Part shown: positions 25,201 to 37,684 of the stretch, one piece after another | Position numbering within the stretch: the first letter of the stretch is position 1 | Layout: every line of letters starts with the position of its first letter | Assembly: GCF_901933205.1 (NCBI RefSeq) | Contig: NC_044573.1 | Span: 61,867,993-61,931,992, forward strand | DNA: 64,000 nucleotides | Reading direction: 5' to 3' | DNA from: Camarhynchus parvulus | Taxonomy: Eukaryota > Chordata > Aves > Passeriformes > Thraupidae | Position numbers and translations under genes: made by a program | The notes under the pieces: model-generated | The model's database searches: none | Told to the model about the DNA's origin: nothing | Seen by the model: the letters and a program-made list of their open reading frames with translations, nothing else

Positions 25201-27229
25201 CATGAAATGTTAGTAGCAGATGAATAAATGCAGTGCACTTTTCAGCAGCTCTTTTGCCAAGTACCGGGAGCTGAAAGCTTCCAAGTCAACACAGAGTATT
25301 GTTCCATCCAGATCTGATGCTTTGTGTTTCTTCTTTTCTATCTTGGAATACACAAAGTAAGGAGTGATGTGAGAGGCAAATGGTGAATGACGTTGGTAAG
25401 ATCTGGTTGACAAAGAATTAGAAATGTCAACCCTTTAATAAATTTAGATAAAAGGGAGGGGGCTTGGGTTTGCGCTATCACTCACTTTTTGATGAGTTGG
25501 CGAGAGAACTTTCCTTGAGCAAAACAGAGGATTAACTTAGAGTCTGACAGGCGACATCTTCTGACACTGTACTGTCAATCCCATAAAGAACTTTTTGGGG
25601 AGATATGATACTAGAAATAATCAAGCATGAATGTGATAAATAATCGAAAGCCCACACAGGCAACCAAATAAGCAGTTTGCCTTTAGACTTTCAGGTATGC
25701 AGAAAGAACTACCTGTGCTGTGCAAGCAGCTGGGTGGCATAGCTTTAATTAAAGAACCTAAATTTTTTATTCAACTCTCTTTATGCTGGTCTGGGGATTA
25801 ATGTAATATTTATTTTTCCAGTCACATCCAGAAATAACAGGATTAGAATATGCCCATGCCTCAAACAATACAAAGTTAATCTCTTTAATGAAGGAAAACT
25901 GTTCTATGCCCTCAAAATAAGATGTGTATCTGAGTCAGCAGGCCTGATATTTGGGATAATTATTTTATGTTGTATGTCCATGCACAGATACATCTACCAG
26001 GTTGAAATGACATGACTATGCAGCATTATTTTCTGCTGTTGCTAAATAGACAAGTTCATGGCTTGACTCACAGTTAGTCAGTCAGGAAGAATCTTCAGAG
26101 TCTGAGATGAGGATGATTTTCTTTCTTTTCTTTTGCTTTACACTTAAAAAGAAAAAATATCTTTCCCTTGACCTTGAAATAAAGCTTTAAAAGCTTTTAC
26201 TAAGTTTTGATGAGCACGTATTAGATAAAGACATTCATGTCACTGAATTGAAAGTATACTTCAGTCTCTTGTGTGCCTTTCCCCTATAAATGTTCATAGA
26301 TCAGAGGTATTTCTGACTTAAGATATAAGCCTTTACCCTTCACTTTTAGTTATGATCCTTTCAGTAAATGTTCCCAATGGCCATGCTTGTTCTCCTGACC
26401 TGTTTTCCAAGAAGCAGAGCCAATTTCGTGGTTTGCTATGTTACTCTGAGAGACTAAGTCAGATAAAGGATTATTGAATGATTAGGAAAATAGAATAGGC
26501 AAATGTTCTTTAACGGAAGAGTCATACATAACTGTGGTTAGAAAAGCATTGATTTTTAGCTTGATTGCAGTATGTTCTGCATGGAGTTGCTTTCTCATAG
26601 ATTCTGCCTCACTTATGAGAGTGTAATTAGAGTATTGTGTCGCCTATAAAGATGAATGGATGAACATTTCTTTATTTAAGCTTTTCCTTCTCAAAGGGTG
26701 AGAATGTTGACAGCATCTGTGTTCAGACATAAGGAAATATCTTCTTCCTAGTGATAATGCCTATAGATGCAATCTGTACATCTATCCAACAGATAGAAAG
26801 AAATGGAAATATGTTGAAGAGTACAGAAAGATCACAAGGATGCATAGCATACAGGCACTTAATAAACTTATTGTAACCCAGAATTCTCTTCTGAGTCATT
26901 CAAACAGTATTGGTGCTGAGCTTTATTAAGAAAAGTTTAGAGTGCATCCCCCAGCTGTTTCAGGGCTCAAAAAAAATGCTAAAGAAAATTCTCATCTCTT
27001 ATAATATTTATGCTAATTCAAATGAAAGGTTATTCCAGGGAAATATCTGATTCCCAAGTTTTAGGAAGTAATGTTATTACTCACATTTGCTACATAAAAG
27101 ACTGCTACCTTTTCTCGAAAGGACTGTAGTTTCTGGAATTAGCTGCACTTGCAGCTTCCTATGTGTGGATGACTGCAATCTCATATCATGCTTCTGAGTT
27201 TTGCTTTTTTAAACCATGCCTGATGAAGA

Positions 27230-27826
27230 TCTTTTTAGGCTATAAAAGACCTTTAAGCTTATTGAGTCCAACCTTAAACCCATCACTGCGAAGTCCACCA
27301 CTAAACCGTGTCTCCAAGTGAACACACATACACTTGAAATATCCCTAGGGATGGTGACTCAACCATTTCCCTGGGCAGCCTCTTCCAACGCTTGAGCATC
27401 CTTTTTGCAAAGAAATTTTCCTTAGTATCCAATCTAAACATCTTCTGGCGCAACTTGAAGTCATTTCCTCTTGTCCTACTGCTAATTACCTGGGAGAAAT
27501 GGCCAATCCCCATCTTGCTACAACTTCCTTTCAGGTAATTGTGAGACAGAACAATAAGGCACCCCCAGAACCTCCTTTTCTCAAGGTTAAACAACCCCAA
27601 CTCCCTCAGCGGCTCCTCACAGGGCTTGTGGTTCAGACCCTTCACCTGGTCCATTGCCCGTCCTTGGACACATCCCAGTCCCCCAGTGATTTTTAAGAAG
27701 TGAGGGGCCCAAAACTGAAGAGAGGATTCAAGGCGCAGCCTCACCTGTATCAAGTACAGGGAGATGATCCCTGCCCTAGTCTGTCTGACCACAGGATTTC
27801 TGATACAAACTAGGATACTGTTCATG
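27230..27826 (-). mobile_element. CR1 LINE, 5'-truncated, minus strand
   Basis: A minus-strand open frame (27301-27939) carries the CR1 ORF2 C-terminus: SLQFWAPHFLKITGGLG, REMVESPSLGIF, ELGLFNLEKRRFWG. The start of that open frame (27826-27939) is not CR1 and is a chance extension into flanking DNA. The plus strand begins with aaaagacctttaagcttatt, the inverted CR1 3' region, but the terminal ATTCTATG repeats are missing. The frame has stayed open over about 170 codons, so it is not very old. It is too truncated to be active. Confidence 0.92.
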
Positions 27827-30800
27827 CATGAGAATGTATTTAACACGAACAAGTTTCTACCTGCTCTGCAGTACGAGAGACTGAAATCATTCCAGGAATT
27901 ACAAAGTAGAAAGGAGAAATCACCAATTAGTGGAACCACGAACCGCTATTACACTTGAAATTGGCCATTCCCAAAGTGCAGGCTTTTTCTTACTGCAACT
28001 GAATCACTTGTCTGCTCAGATCCCTCCTCTACTTGCTTTATTTTTTGCTCTATTGAGCTAACCCTTTTAATGATCTTGGGAAATCTGTTTGAGATAACAT
28101 TTAGTATTTCATCTATGTGCATTGCCAAAACACTTCCTGAAAGGCTCTGGGGCTTTAGGTTACTATCTGCTTCTGATGCTCTGGTGCCCAGGGCTTGCAG
28201 GCACTCATTGACTGTGCAGAGTATAGAGCTGCCTGGCAAATGGTGGTGTGAGGAGACAGCAGAGACAAACAGCATCTCCAAGGGCTGGTGATCAGAAGGG
28301 ACTTGGAGACATGAAAGAAATTTAGAAACTATCAAAAAGCCTGCTACTCTGAGTGGAGAGGAAATACAGACAATGCTGAGGTGAGAAGATACCCTTCTCA
28401 GAGAATGGATGGAAAGTTTTGTGTGTTTTTCCTGCTTCAGTGGAAAATGATCTCTCCACCTTTAAGAGTACTATCACCAATTTTCCATTGTAATCGACAA
28501 CAGAGGAATTTTAGTTAGCTAACTCCTTTTTCTACATTATTCAAGCAGCTTTACATACCATATTGGTTATCAGTTCACTTTAAAATTTCTATCTTATAGT
28601 CCAGTCTCATGTTGCTTGAGGAAATTTGATTTTAACACCAAGAAGCTCTGCATCTTCCCGTTTTACTCAGCTATAATAACATTATCTGCAGTTTCCCTTT
28701 TTTTTTTTTGCATGCAGAAATTTCTGCAGGCAAAAGATAGAAATGCAAAACCTGTAGTCTGGGATTCAAGGCTTACTGATCTCTGCCAATGAATTTCCTG
28801 TCATTCCCATTATTCTCAAAGCAAGATGGTTAAACTCTGGTCAGAGAGTTTATTGTTGTCATGTAACGGGTCAGGAACAGCTCTGAAGCAGTGGTGGCCC
28901 TGTACCTTGCTTTCCCTTGTGAGCAACTTCAGCCTCATTGATGAAATGAGATACCTTTCTCATGCCTACCAAGAAATGTAATTTTGGAAAGGCAAGAGTT
29001 TTTGCCAGAAGTTGTCCCAGAGCATATGGCAATACCATGCTCAGTGATGAAGACAGGAACAAAATTAAGTGTTGGTCGAAACAGAGAACTTTGCATGTGG
29101 GAGGAATGTTGATATTTCTAAATAGCTCTTTTATTCTGTCAAATTGTAGGTGTTCAGTGATATTAAAAATTTAATTGCATGAGCAATTTTGATACAGCTT
29201 TCATAGATTTTTAAGTCTAGTAAGGAAAGAAATATTATTTCTTTATTTCTATGTTGTAGGGAATTTTTTAAATCTTTATCAAAAATGGACACATTACACC
29301 AGAAAGGTGTAATTACTCTGATATAACACCCCTGTATGTGGGCATCTGCTGTTTCAGAAGTGCCTGAAATCAAAATTTAAAAATACTCTAAAAAGCTTTT
29401 AGATGTGGTAAGGTAAAAATTACTTCAATAATGCCATGCAATTAATGAAAAATTATGAAAAATAATATAAGTTAAAAAGCAACTTAATACAAAATTCTTA
29501 AAGGCACTTCAGGATTGAACACTTCCCAGAATTGTTGGAATATTAGTTGAAATCAATACTATATTGTGGAAAATAGTTTTAAGAACTCCAAGTAAATGAA
29601 AAAAAATGCTAAACCACAGTATGTTTTAATAGAAGGTTTGACAATTCTTGTTTAATTACTATATGCTCAACAGCAGTTCATTTTGAAAAATGCTCAGCTA
29701 TCTGGGTTATGTTCCTCTTTTACTTCTGTAAATCACATTAGCAGCAAATTGTGCCACTTAATAATTTTTTTTTAGATTCTGGTACATCTGCTAGCTTGGG
29801 AGTAGACAGTAGTGAGACTGGTCTCTAGGCGACTTTAATTATGTTTTCTATTCACATGATGGAAGTTCTCAGCCATCAGACGCCACCTGCTATCATTTTT
29901 ATTTCCAGTCATGTGAACCCTTGCTCAGGGCAGCACAGGGAACCTTAGCTATCATACTTGTAAGATGCAATGTCATGAAAACTCTGCTATTGCATTGTAC
30001 TTGCAAAGCCAGAACCAAGCTGCCAAGCATGCACTCGATTGACTGTGCTTTGGCTGGTAATAAGAGCCAGGATTTTTTGGTTTTATTTCTGAGAAACCAA
30101 GAGAGTTTTGACTTCAAAGCACTGGAAAATATTATTTTTATTTTCAACACAATTCTTTCTGATTCTTGAAACTTTGGTTTATTTTTCTGCCATCTTCTCT
30201 ATTTAAAAAATTCTCTGACTTTTAATCATGAGATGAATTGAATACCTATGTCAAAATAAACAATAGAACCAAGAAATGAGGCAAGATTTGTGTGAGCCTC
30301 ACTAGGAACATTCTGCTTGGAGAACTATAGTCATGTTGTGTAAAGCATTTTCATCACACAACCTATTTTCTGTGGGTATGTGCAGACCATTAGCCAGTCA
30401 GTGGGGTTTGAGTAAGTCCATTCTAGTATGTGATCATCAGGTACAAAACAGAAGTTGAAAGTGTCAGCTGAGGTTTCAGGTGAGAATTACTCCTTCAGTA
30501 ACTGCTTAACATTTTAATTTTTTCTTTAGTTTTTGATCCAGTTAATCATATCTTCCAGAAGCATCTGGTAATTCCCCGGGGTCTTGGTGCTTAGTCCCGA
30601 TCAGGAGCAAAAGAATCTATGGGGTTACAGCATGTTTGATTAGGATATTAGCTACCATTCAACTTGGATACTGTGGTTGCCCACTGATGTTGAAATTAGC
30701 TTCTGTTTGCAAATTGATATTACCAACATGTTCTTTTGTAAGCTTCCAAATAGAAGGGTTGTTTTAGATACAACATATACGAGAATTTTTCTAATTAGGA

Positions 30801-33800
30801 GGGTTTTAGCTACTGTTTTAGCATGGTACATAATTATCTGAGCTATCAATATACTGTCTCTGAAATACTCATTTATCTGAATAATACTTTAAGGTTTTCT
30901 TAATACCCGTAGGTATGTTTGAATTAAAGATTTCTAGGGAAAAAGACACAGAGAAGTCCTTCATCAGAACACAATTTGAGATCCATTAATTTCCCAGAAC
31001 TTCCTTTTAGTTATCAAAATTATAGGTTGCGTGGAGCAGATCTCCTGTTCTGAAATGTACAATGTACACTGTATTATAAATTCATTCTTAAAAAGTTGTA
31101 AAAGTTTTGTGTACCCCAGATCTGGAATTCACTTCATTGTAGTGTTTGAAATACTCCATTTTGGAAGTTCTTTTAAACTCAAACAACCAAACTCTGTACC
31201 AGAGCACTGGGGCATCCTTGTCTAATAGCTTATTACAAACCTCCTAGGGACTCACTGCCGTGAAAGGCACTATATAAGCTTAGAGGGATTTTTTTCCTTG
31301 CCCCATGTGTAGTTTAGATGTCATTTTCAGTTAATGTGTACTGGTAGTTTACTTCAAACGAGTGCTGATCGAGGCCTGAGGAAAAGATCGAGCTATGAGC
31401 TAAAAAGAAGCAAAAAAAATAAAATACAGCTTTGCTGTTCTACTGAGATACATCTGTGCTGGCTGCCAAATGCTTGTTCCTAGTTTGAATTCAAAACTGA
31501 TCGTTTTAGCCTGTAGAGATAAGAACAAAGATCATATTTATTTAAATATTTGGTGGTTTTTAATAAAATTATATTTTAAGTATTGCTGTACTTTAGTCTT
31601 TCACAAGAGTCAATAAAAGAAAAACCTGTTCATTCACCTGAGGAGAGCTTGTACAAGCATGTTTACTTTTTAAGAATGTAGACCAGAATACAATCATCTT
31701 CAAACACCTCCAGAGAACAACTGTAAAAAGAAAAGGGTGCTTCACAGTGTTCCACAGATGATCAATTATTTCATCAGCTTAGCCTTTTAAAGTCCGTTGC
31801 AGATTTTTTCAAGAAACGGAAATGCATAGGGTGGTCAGAGGTACCCAAATCTTCGAATGACACAGTATTTGTGTAGTTTACAAGAGCGCTTTAAGAAGAC
31901 CTAAATATCAAATGCGTCTTCACATGTCTTCAAAATTTTATGGAGAAATTGGGTTTTTTTGGAAATTCCTCTTCTTAACTAATATGAAAAAAATACCCAC
32001 CAAGAAGCAAGAGAACATATTGCTGTTGTTTTTAAGAAAAATGCATAATGAATATTAAAACCTGATTTTATACAAGCTATGTCCCCAACCACACACCCAT
32101 GGCTTAAAAGTTAAACCCTAGAGCTGTGCAAAGTAAAATGAATGGGACAAATTTCTCACTATCTCAAATTGCACCAGTATAACTCATTGACCAATTCATT
32201 TCTGGTATTATTTTCCATTGAGTTGATAAGCTATGTGTTAATTGGGCCTTATAGCAGGTATTTAGGGACTTCAGAAGTCCTGATCAGCTTTCCTTCCTCC
32301 TGCAAGATCTACCAGTTGTTCGTTTCTTTGCAACTTGGTGATTTATTTCATTGAAGTATGTAGATGTAATTGCTGTATACACCTTCAAAGGTACTTCCAT
32401 GGTTCAAGGTCCTACACAACCTCCTCTGGACAATTTTCTATTAATCACTACATCCTACCTGGATAAATACGGCTTTAGAAGTCAAATGTGAGACCTTGGC
32501 TTGAAAAGAATATCCTAACACTATTTACATTTCCATATTAATATGTGCTGTTGGAATCAGGTATTGGTAATTTTTCTGCACTTTAAAAACAAACAAAAAT
32601 ACACAACCCCCCAAATTATAAGATTTTCTTACTGGAAAAATTCTCCAGCTATTTACTATATGTTATGTATTTCAGATGACAGGAAAACACATTGATTCTT
32701 TCAAAATAAATTATGGGTTTAAAATATATGAAAGTATGTTGCCCTAATAAATGGCAACTTATATGAAAAAGGGAAATAAATAACTTGAAGGTTTTATTTA
32801 GATCCAGTCTGTTATTGTAAATGGTGCTGTCAATTTATTTAATTTTTTATAACCTCCAGCAATGGAAGATTATTGTGATAAATGATTTATATCATTGCAA
32901 TATATACCTTTCAAAATTTCCATATCTGGCAACTAATAGGTGCTTCTTGAAGGCTTCAATAGGCTCCTTAGCCAGATAACATGGCTGGAAGCTGCTTCAT
33001 GATTAATTTCATCCAAACGTGGTAATTATCATACTTTGAAGTAATGCCTGCAGAACATGCTTTCACAGAGAGTTAGCGGAAGCCGAGGATTAACCCAGAA
33101 ATATTTCAGTTCAGAGCAACATATCACCCAAGTAGAAATATATTTTCTTCCAAATTTTTCAAGATTATTAGACTACTTGGCAGTCATTTGCATTACCTTA
33201 TCTCATATCAGCTTCTCCACAGCAATTTAGAAAGCAACAGAAGAAGAAGCAACTTTGTATTATTAGCAGTAATGGGATAGTCTTTGATTTGCAAGCAATT
33301 TAATTTGACAGTTTCTGCCCTGAAGTATTTCTTATATTAGTGTTTAAGGGCACAATTCATTTATCATTCATATATGTTGTGGACATAAGAATTATCCTGC
33401 CTAAATTCCAGAACCCTATAGTTAATTAGAGATGACGTTGGTTTCTTTGTAACCATCCAGGGGAGCATCTTCTAACACCGCTCTATGCATGCCTTTGCTC
33501 CTATCTCACAAGATCCCCACAAGTAATTTATTGGTTGTACAGGTGAGACTAGTGAAAAATGTATGTGAAGCACCAAGAATGTTTCTAAAAATGGGTAATT
33601 TTGTACCCAGTTAAAAGTCCTGAGGTAGAATAGCACCAAAAATTATAATGGAGAGTGAAGCTATCTCTGCATATTTCTGTACACTTATATCACCCCAGTA
33701 AAGATCCCAAATCTCTCAGCAATCAGAAAAAAAAGTCCTGCAAAAACGTTGCACAAAAATTCTACCTTAAGTGAGACTGAACAGCCTAGTTAAGTCTTTC

Positions 33801-34388
33801 TGGTAGATTGCTTGGCCATGTTGCATTTTGATTCAGCTAAGTAATTTCAATTTTGTTCAAGTCAACCAGGGATGAATTTTGCCTGCTCTTACATGGACCA
33901 TATGTAGGGCTGAGTTCCTCTAAGTTCACAAGGTGTTAAGTGGAAAATCTTCCAAAATAGGCCTGAGTTGTGAGATTGTCAACAGCTGCAGGGAGAGTGC
34001 CTTTCATTACATCTCTGTTCTTAGGCTGCTAGCACATCCTCCATTGTGTTCCTGCAGCCTGACCATGTGCACATAGTGACCAACCACAGCTCAGCCACTG
34101 CATATAAGCCATGGTAACTCAGCCACGTGTCAAACCCCACAGATTACCAGACCAAAATTAAACAGAAGTGTTTAGGGTCACACAGGCTTTCCCGTATTTA
34201 CCCTTAGGGTTAAATTATGTTCCACTGTTCTATGGAACAAACTGAAGTGGAATCAATCACTGTATCATTGCAATGCGCTTTATAGCAAATGAGCTGTTTC
34301 ACCTCTAAAGCACACGCTGCAGTTTTCTGTCTACCTTTACCCTTACTGTGTTTTTATGCATATGTGTTTGGGTTTTTTTCTCTTACAG

Positions 34389-34424
34389 ATAAAAAAGAAG
34401 CTGCTGTATCCAAAGAACTCAAAA
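34389..34424 (+). CDS. TRDN: TRDN exon E (36 bases)
   Basis: A 36-base exon with a strong acceptor (gggtttttttctcttacag) and donor (CTCAAAA|gtaagg). In phase 1 it reads D-KKEAAVSKELK with an A left over, giving Lys with exon F. From memory the peptide is strikingly like DKEKAAVSKHEQK of human triadin, which lies earlier in the human protein. The two could be orthologous, or different members of a duplicated exon family. Both splice sites are strong, and the exon stands alone between a 20.6-kb and a 3.2-kb intron. Confidence 0.88.
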
Positions 34425-37400
34425 GTAAGGAACTACTGTCTCTTTTATATGCTGTGCAGTTTCAGAAGTTCATTTCGTTATTCCAAAAATAATATTTATT
34501 GAGTTGTTGAAAATACAAAGAAGAAAGTAGCTCCACTGTTTATAATTGAAAAAATGACATGTTTACACTTCAGCTGCCTCCTACTTTCTGAATCCATTCT
34601 TATCCTACTTCTAACTGCACACTCCTCTTTGTGACTGACAGTTTTCCCTTCCCCTCTTTCCTATCACTGTCTTCAAAAACAAAGGTTTCATAGGGGAGGA
34701 AATGTCAAATTGAGGTCTCAGCTGAATGTGATCTCAGTGGCAGCAATTTTCATAAGTAGGCTGGGAAGGCTCAGAGTTGAACACGCTGAGGAAGACCAAA
34801 TTCATCTTCACAAATGCAAAACAAGGGCCCTGCCTGTCTAGGTAGCTCTGGTTCCAACAGAGCAACTTCTGGAGCTGAAGAGAGATGGGAATTGTGCTCT
34901 TCTGAAAAAATAGCCAAAAAATGATTTGAGAACTTGGTATAATTTAAAAGGAAAGAGCTATGTCTTCCTTTTCTGCAAATTTGCAAGTGTCAACGCCTCA
35001 ACACAGTAAGGACAGTAAGCCAGTTTCTTTGGTAAGACTTCATCTGCTCAGCATTTTGTTCTGAAAGTACAGTATATAAAAAATTAGGAAAAATATGTGG
35101 CTTCAAAATCTGATTCAAATTCGCAATTAAAGAGTGCACCGACTCTCATTTCCATGTATGAACTTTTGTGACTTCTATGGCAGAACAATCTCCTGCCATC
35201 CTCAGTTTTGCGCCAATTTATTAAAGGATTCCTTTTGGAAATGAAAAAAAAAGCTTATACCTTGTGTTCTTATGCAAATTTTGCAGAAATATCAAACAAA
35301 ACATTTCATACACTTACTCTACAAGTAATGTCCTGTTAGTGAAATAAAAACCTGTTTTCAAGCAGGTCTTAAATGACCTATTAATTTTGAGACATAACTC
35401 CTCAGAGCAGCCTTTGAGTGCCTAAATGGAACCTGCAGGAGAGCTGGAGAGGGACTTCTCACAAGGGTATGCAGTGACAGGACAAGAGGTAATGGCTTTA
35501 AACTGAAAGTTGGTTTAAATTGGATATTAGGGAGAAATTCTTCACTGTGACAGTGGTGAGGTGCTGGAACAGGTTCCACAGAGAACTGTGGATGTCCCCT
35601 CCCTGGAAGTGCTCAAGGCCAGGCTGGATGGAGTTTAAGCGACCTGGTCTCATGGAAGGTGTCCCTGCCTGGCAGAGGGTTTGGAACGAGATAATATTTA
35701 AGGTCCATTCCAACCCAAACCATTCTGTGATTCCTTTCATGGGAGAATTCCACAGCAGCTGTCGTAGCAAAATTTCCCATCTCCGCCACATGAGTGAAAT
35801 TTCCAGTTGAAAGTAGCTCATGTAAAGATGCAGAATCATTTGCACTTAAATAATTTGTGAATAGCAAACTGGAAATGGTATGCTTGCAAAAGCCAGTTTA
35901 AACTTTGTGCACTTTTGTTTTAATGCTTCTAAAAATTATACAAAAATTAAATAAATTACATAATTTTTTAGTAAAATATATCCTTAATTTTATTTTTTCT
36001 CAAAATTATTTTAGTTTCTCAGATATTAAATATTTAAAATCAAAATCTTTGTATAACACAAAGAATCCTTAGGGTTTTTTTTTTCACAGATGTTATAAAA
36101 AAAGGTTTAAAAAATACAATGTCAAGCATACTCTAGCTGAGAACTCAGAAGAGGATAAAAGAAAGTGTCCTGCTATTTTGTGTTAGGTCCATTTCACACT
36201 TGTAGAACAGTGTGTTGGATCTCTTCTGCAAAAACAGGCACTCAGAAAAGGGATACCAAGTAAATTCTTCTTCAAGGTCTTCTACAAATTTTCCTGAAGG
36301 AGGGGTGAGCACCCCAAATAATTACAATGCTGTGATAATAACTAAGTTAGGATATAATTATCAGCTGTGGGCTTTTAAGTGGATGGAAATAAAGCAATCC
36401 ACATTGCACATGCAAACTATATTTTGTTTTCATTCCGTTTCACAAGACAATCTGATGCATCTTTTATGAACTTCTGAAAAGACTGGAGGGGAAGGACTCA
36501 AAATTACATTCTTGATTTAGCCATGTTCTTTTCCATTGTAATAATACAGTGACAGATGTGCAGGATTAACTAACAACATTTTTTGGCGTTCTGTAATTCA
36601 GTTTGTGATTAACATTATTAGTTATTTCCTCTCAAGATATGAAAATATGAATTTTAATTTAAAAACCTTCTAGTTTATACAAAAACATCTTTTATGACCA
36701 TTGGTGAAGTTTAGCTTATGGATATTTGTTAAACTATTGTGGTTTAAGTACAGTTTGTTTTGGTAGTTCCTGAGGATAAAAGCAATTAACAAAATACTAA
36801 TAAAGAGTGAATAAATCTAGTAGGTTACTTAGGTTCTTCTGTATGGGGCAAAGATTCCCCAAATCCAAATGGGGATGCACACACCATTTATCATTGGGAC
36901 CTTCATTCTGCAAGGACACACTCTACAAACAATGACAGTATAATGGAAATGCTTCATGAAAAGACCAAGAACAGTTAAGTGGCCAGAGAGGGCACATTTC
37001 TCTGCTAGGAGAATACAATAATTGCTCTTTCAATTGCAGGATCAAACATGAAGGCATTCTCCTAATGCTCCTCCGTTCTTCAGGATGGAGGGAGATTCCT
37101 GATATAGCCAGCTCAGTGGATGCACTTAGCAAAAGCAGCCCAATTTCATCTCTTCTAAGCAGGGCCAGTTTCAGACTAGGGGAAAGATGCCACTGTGAAT
37201 AGCTTGAGGTACCACTACTGGATTCACAAGACTGAATCCTCAACAGCAGCCAGAGGCTGGTTCAGGACCGTCTTCTCTCCTAGTTGCGAGATCAGATGCA
37301 GAGGCTCCCAGCAGACAGCTTTTGCCTGAGGGGCAAAGCCATGCTGAAGCCCCTGCATGCCTTCTTTCCTCTTCTTTGCCAAGTAGTGAGCAGAAAAAGC

Positions 37401-37630
37401 TGAAAGAAGGGATTCAATGCCTAACAACCAGAGTTTACTAGCCCTTCAGCTGGTTATTCTGTTGTTGCCTTTGAGTTTATTGAAGACAACTCAGCCCTTC
37501 TCCCTCTGGTAATCTGTTTAACTCTTCAGTTAAAAAAAAAGTCCTGGAAGCCTTTCCTCAGATTTCTGTAGGGTTTTTAAAATACAATGCTTTGTAATAA
37601 ATGGTTTAATTTTTTTTTCCTTTCTTTAAG
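34425..37630 (+). other. TRDN: Intron between exons E and F
   Basis: A 3.2-kb intron with a plus-strand CR1 copy at 35403-35735 and a possible 15-base micro-exon at 36090-36104. The rest is AT-rich without recognisable content. Confidence 0.65.
35403..35735 (+). mobile_element. CR1 LINE 3' end, plus strand
   Basis: About 330 bases of the CR1 3' end in the same orientation as the gene: gcagcctttgagtgcctaaa, aggacaagaggtaatggctt, gctggaacaggttccacag, ggtccattccaacccaaacc, finishing with cattctgtgattcc. It covers the last part of ORF2 and the 3' region. The frame is broken. This copy is close to the common avian CR1 consensus. Confidence 0.95.
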
Positions 37631-37684
37631 AGCCAGCAAAAGCTCCTGCAGCCAACCCAGCTATCAAAAAAGCAGCAGCACCAG
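37631..37684 (+). CDS. TRDN: TRDN exon F (54 bases), Ala/Pro/Lys-rich
   Basis: A 54-base exon between a T-rich tract ending ctttaag and the donor CACCAG|gtaaag. In phase 1, after A from exon E, it reads K-PAKAPAANPAIKKAAAP plus G. The composition is Ala-Pro-Lys rather than Lys-Glu, resembling histone H1-like tails and the VKIAAQAAAKK region that I recall from human triadin. The acceptor is AAG, less common than CAG/TAG, but it has a long pyrimidine tract (tttttttttcctttcttt). The next exon gives Glu (if G is used) or Gly (if H follows). Confidence 0.87.

Larger units (their letters stand above)
16558..34388 (+). other. TRDN: Remainder of the 20.6-kb intron before exon E
   Basis: Mostly AT-rich intron. 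It contains CR1 copies at 17816-18772, 21950-22225 and 27230-27826, a hairpin at 20786-20834, a poly(A) run near 22586-22602, a short CA run near 21288 and an ancient-repeat-like piece near 31240. Weak phase-compatible exon-like elements at 20452 and 29776 are treated under findings. The stretches 22.7-27.2 and 30.5-34.3 kb show no repeat or exon I can support. Confidence 0.6.

Noticed and set aside
28718..28740. Acceptor tttttttttttgcatgcag followed by a 7-residue frame and stop
   Set aside because: Too short to distinguish from chance; no poly(A) signal; the only inner donor is GC.
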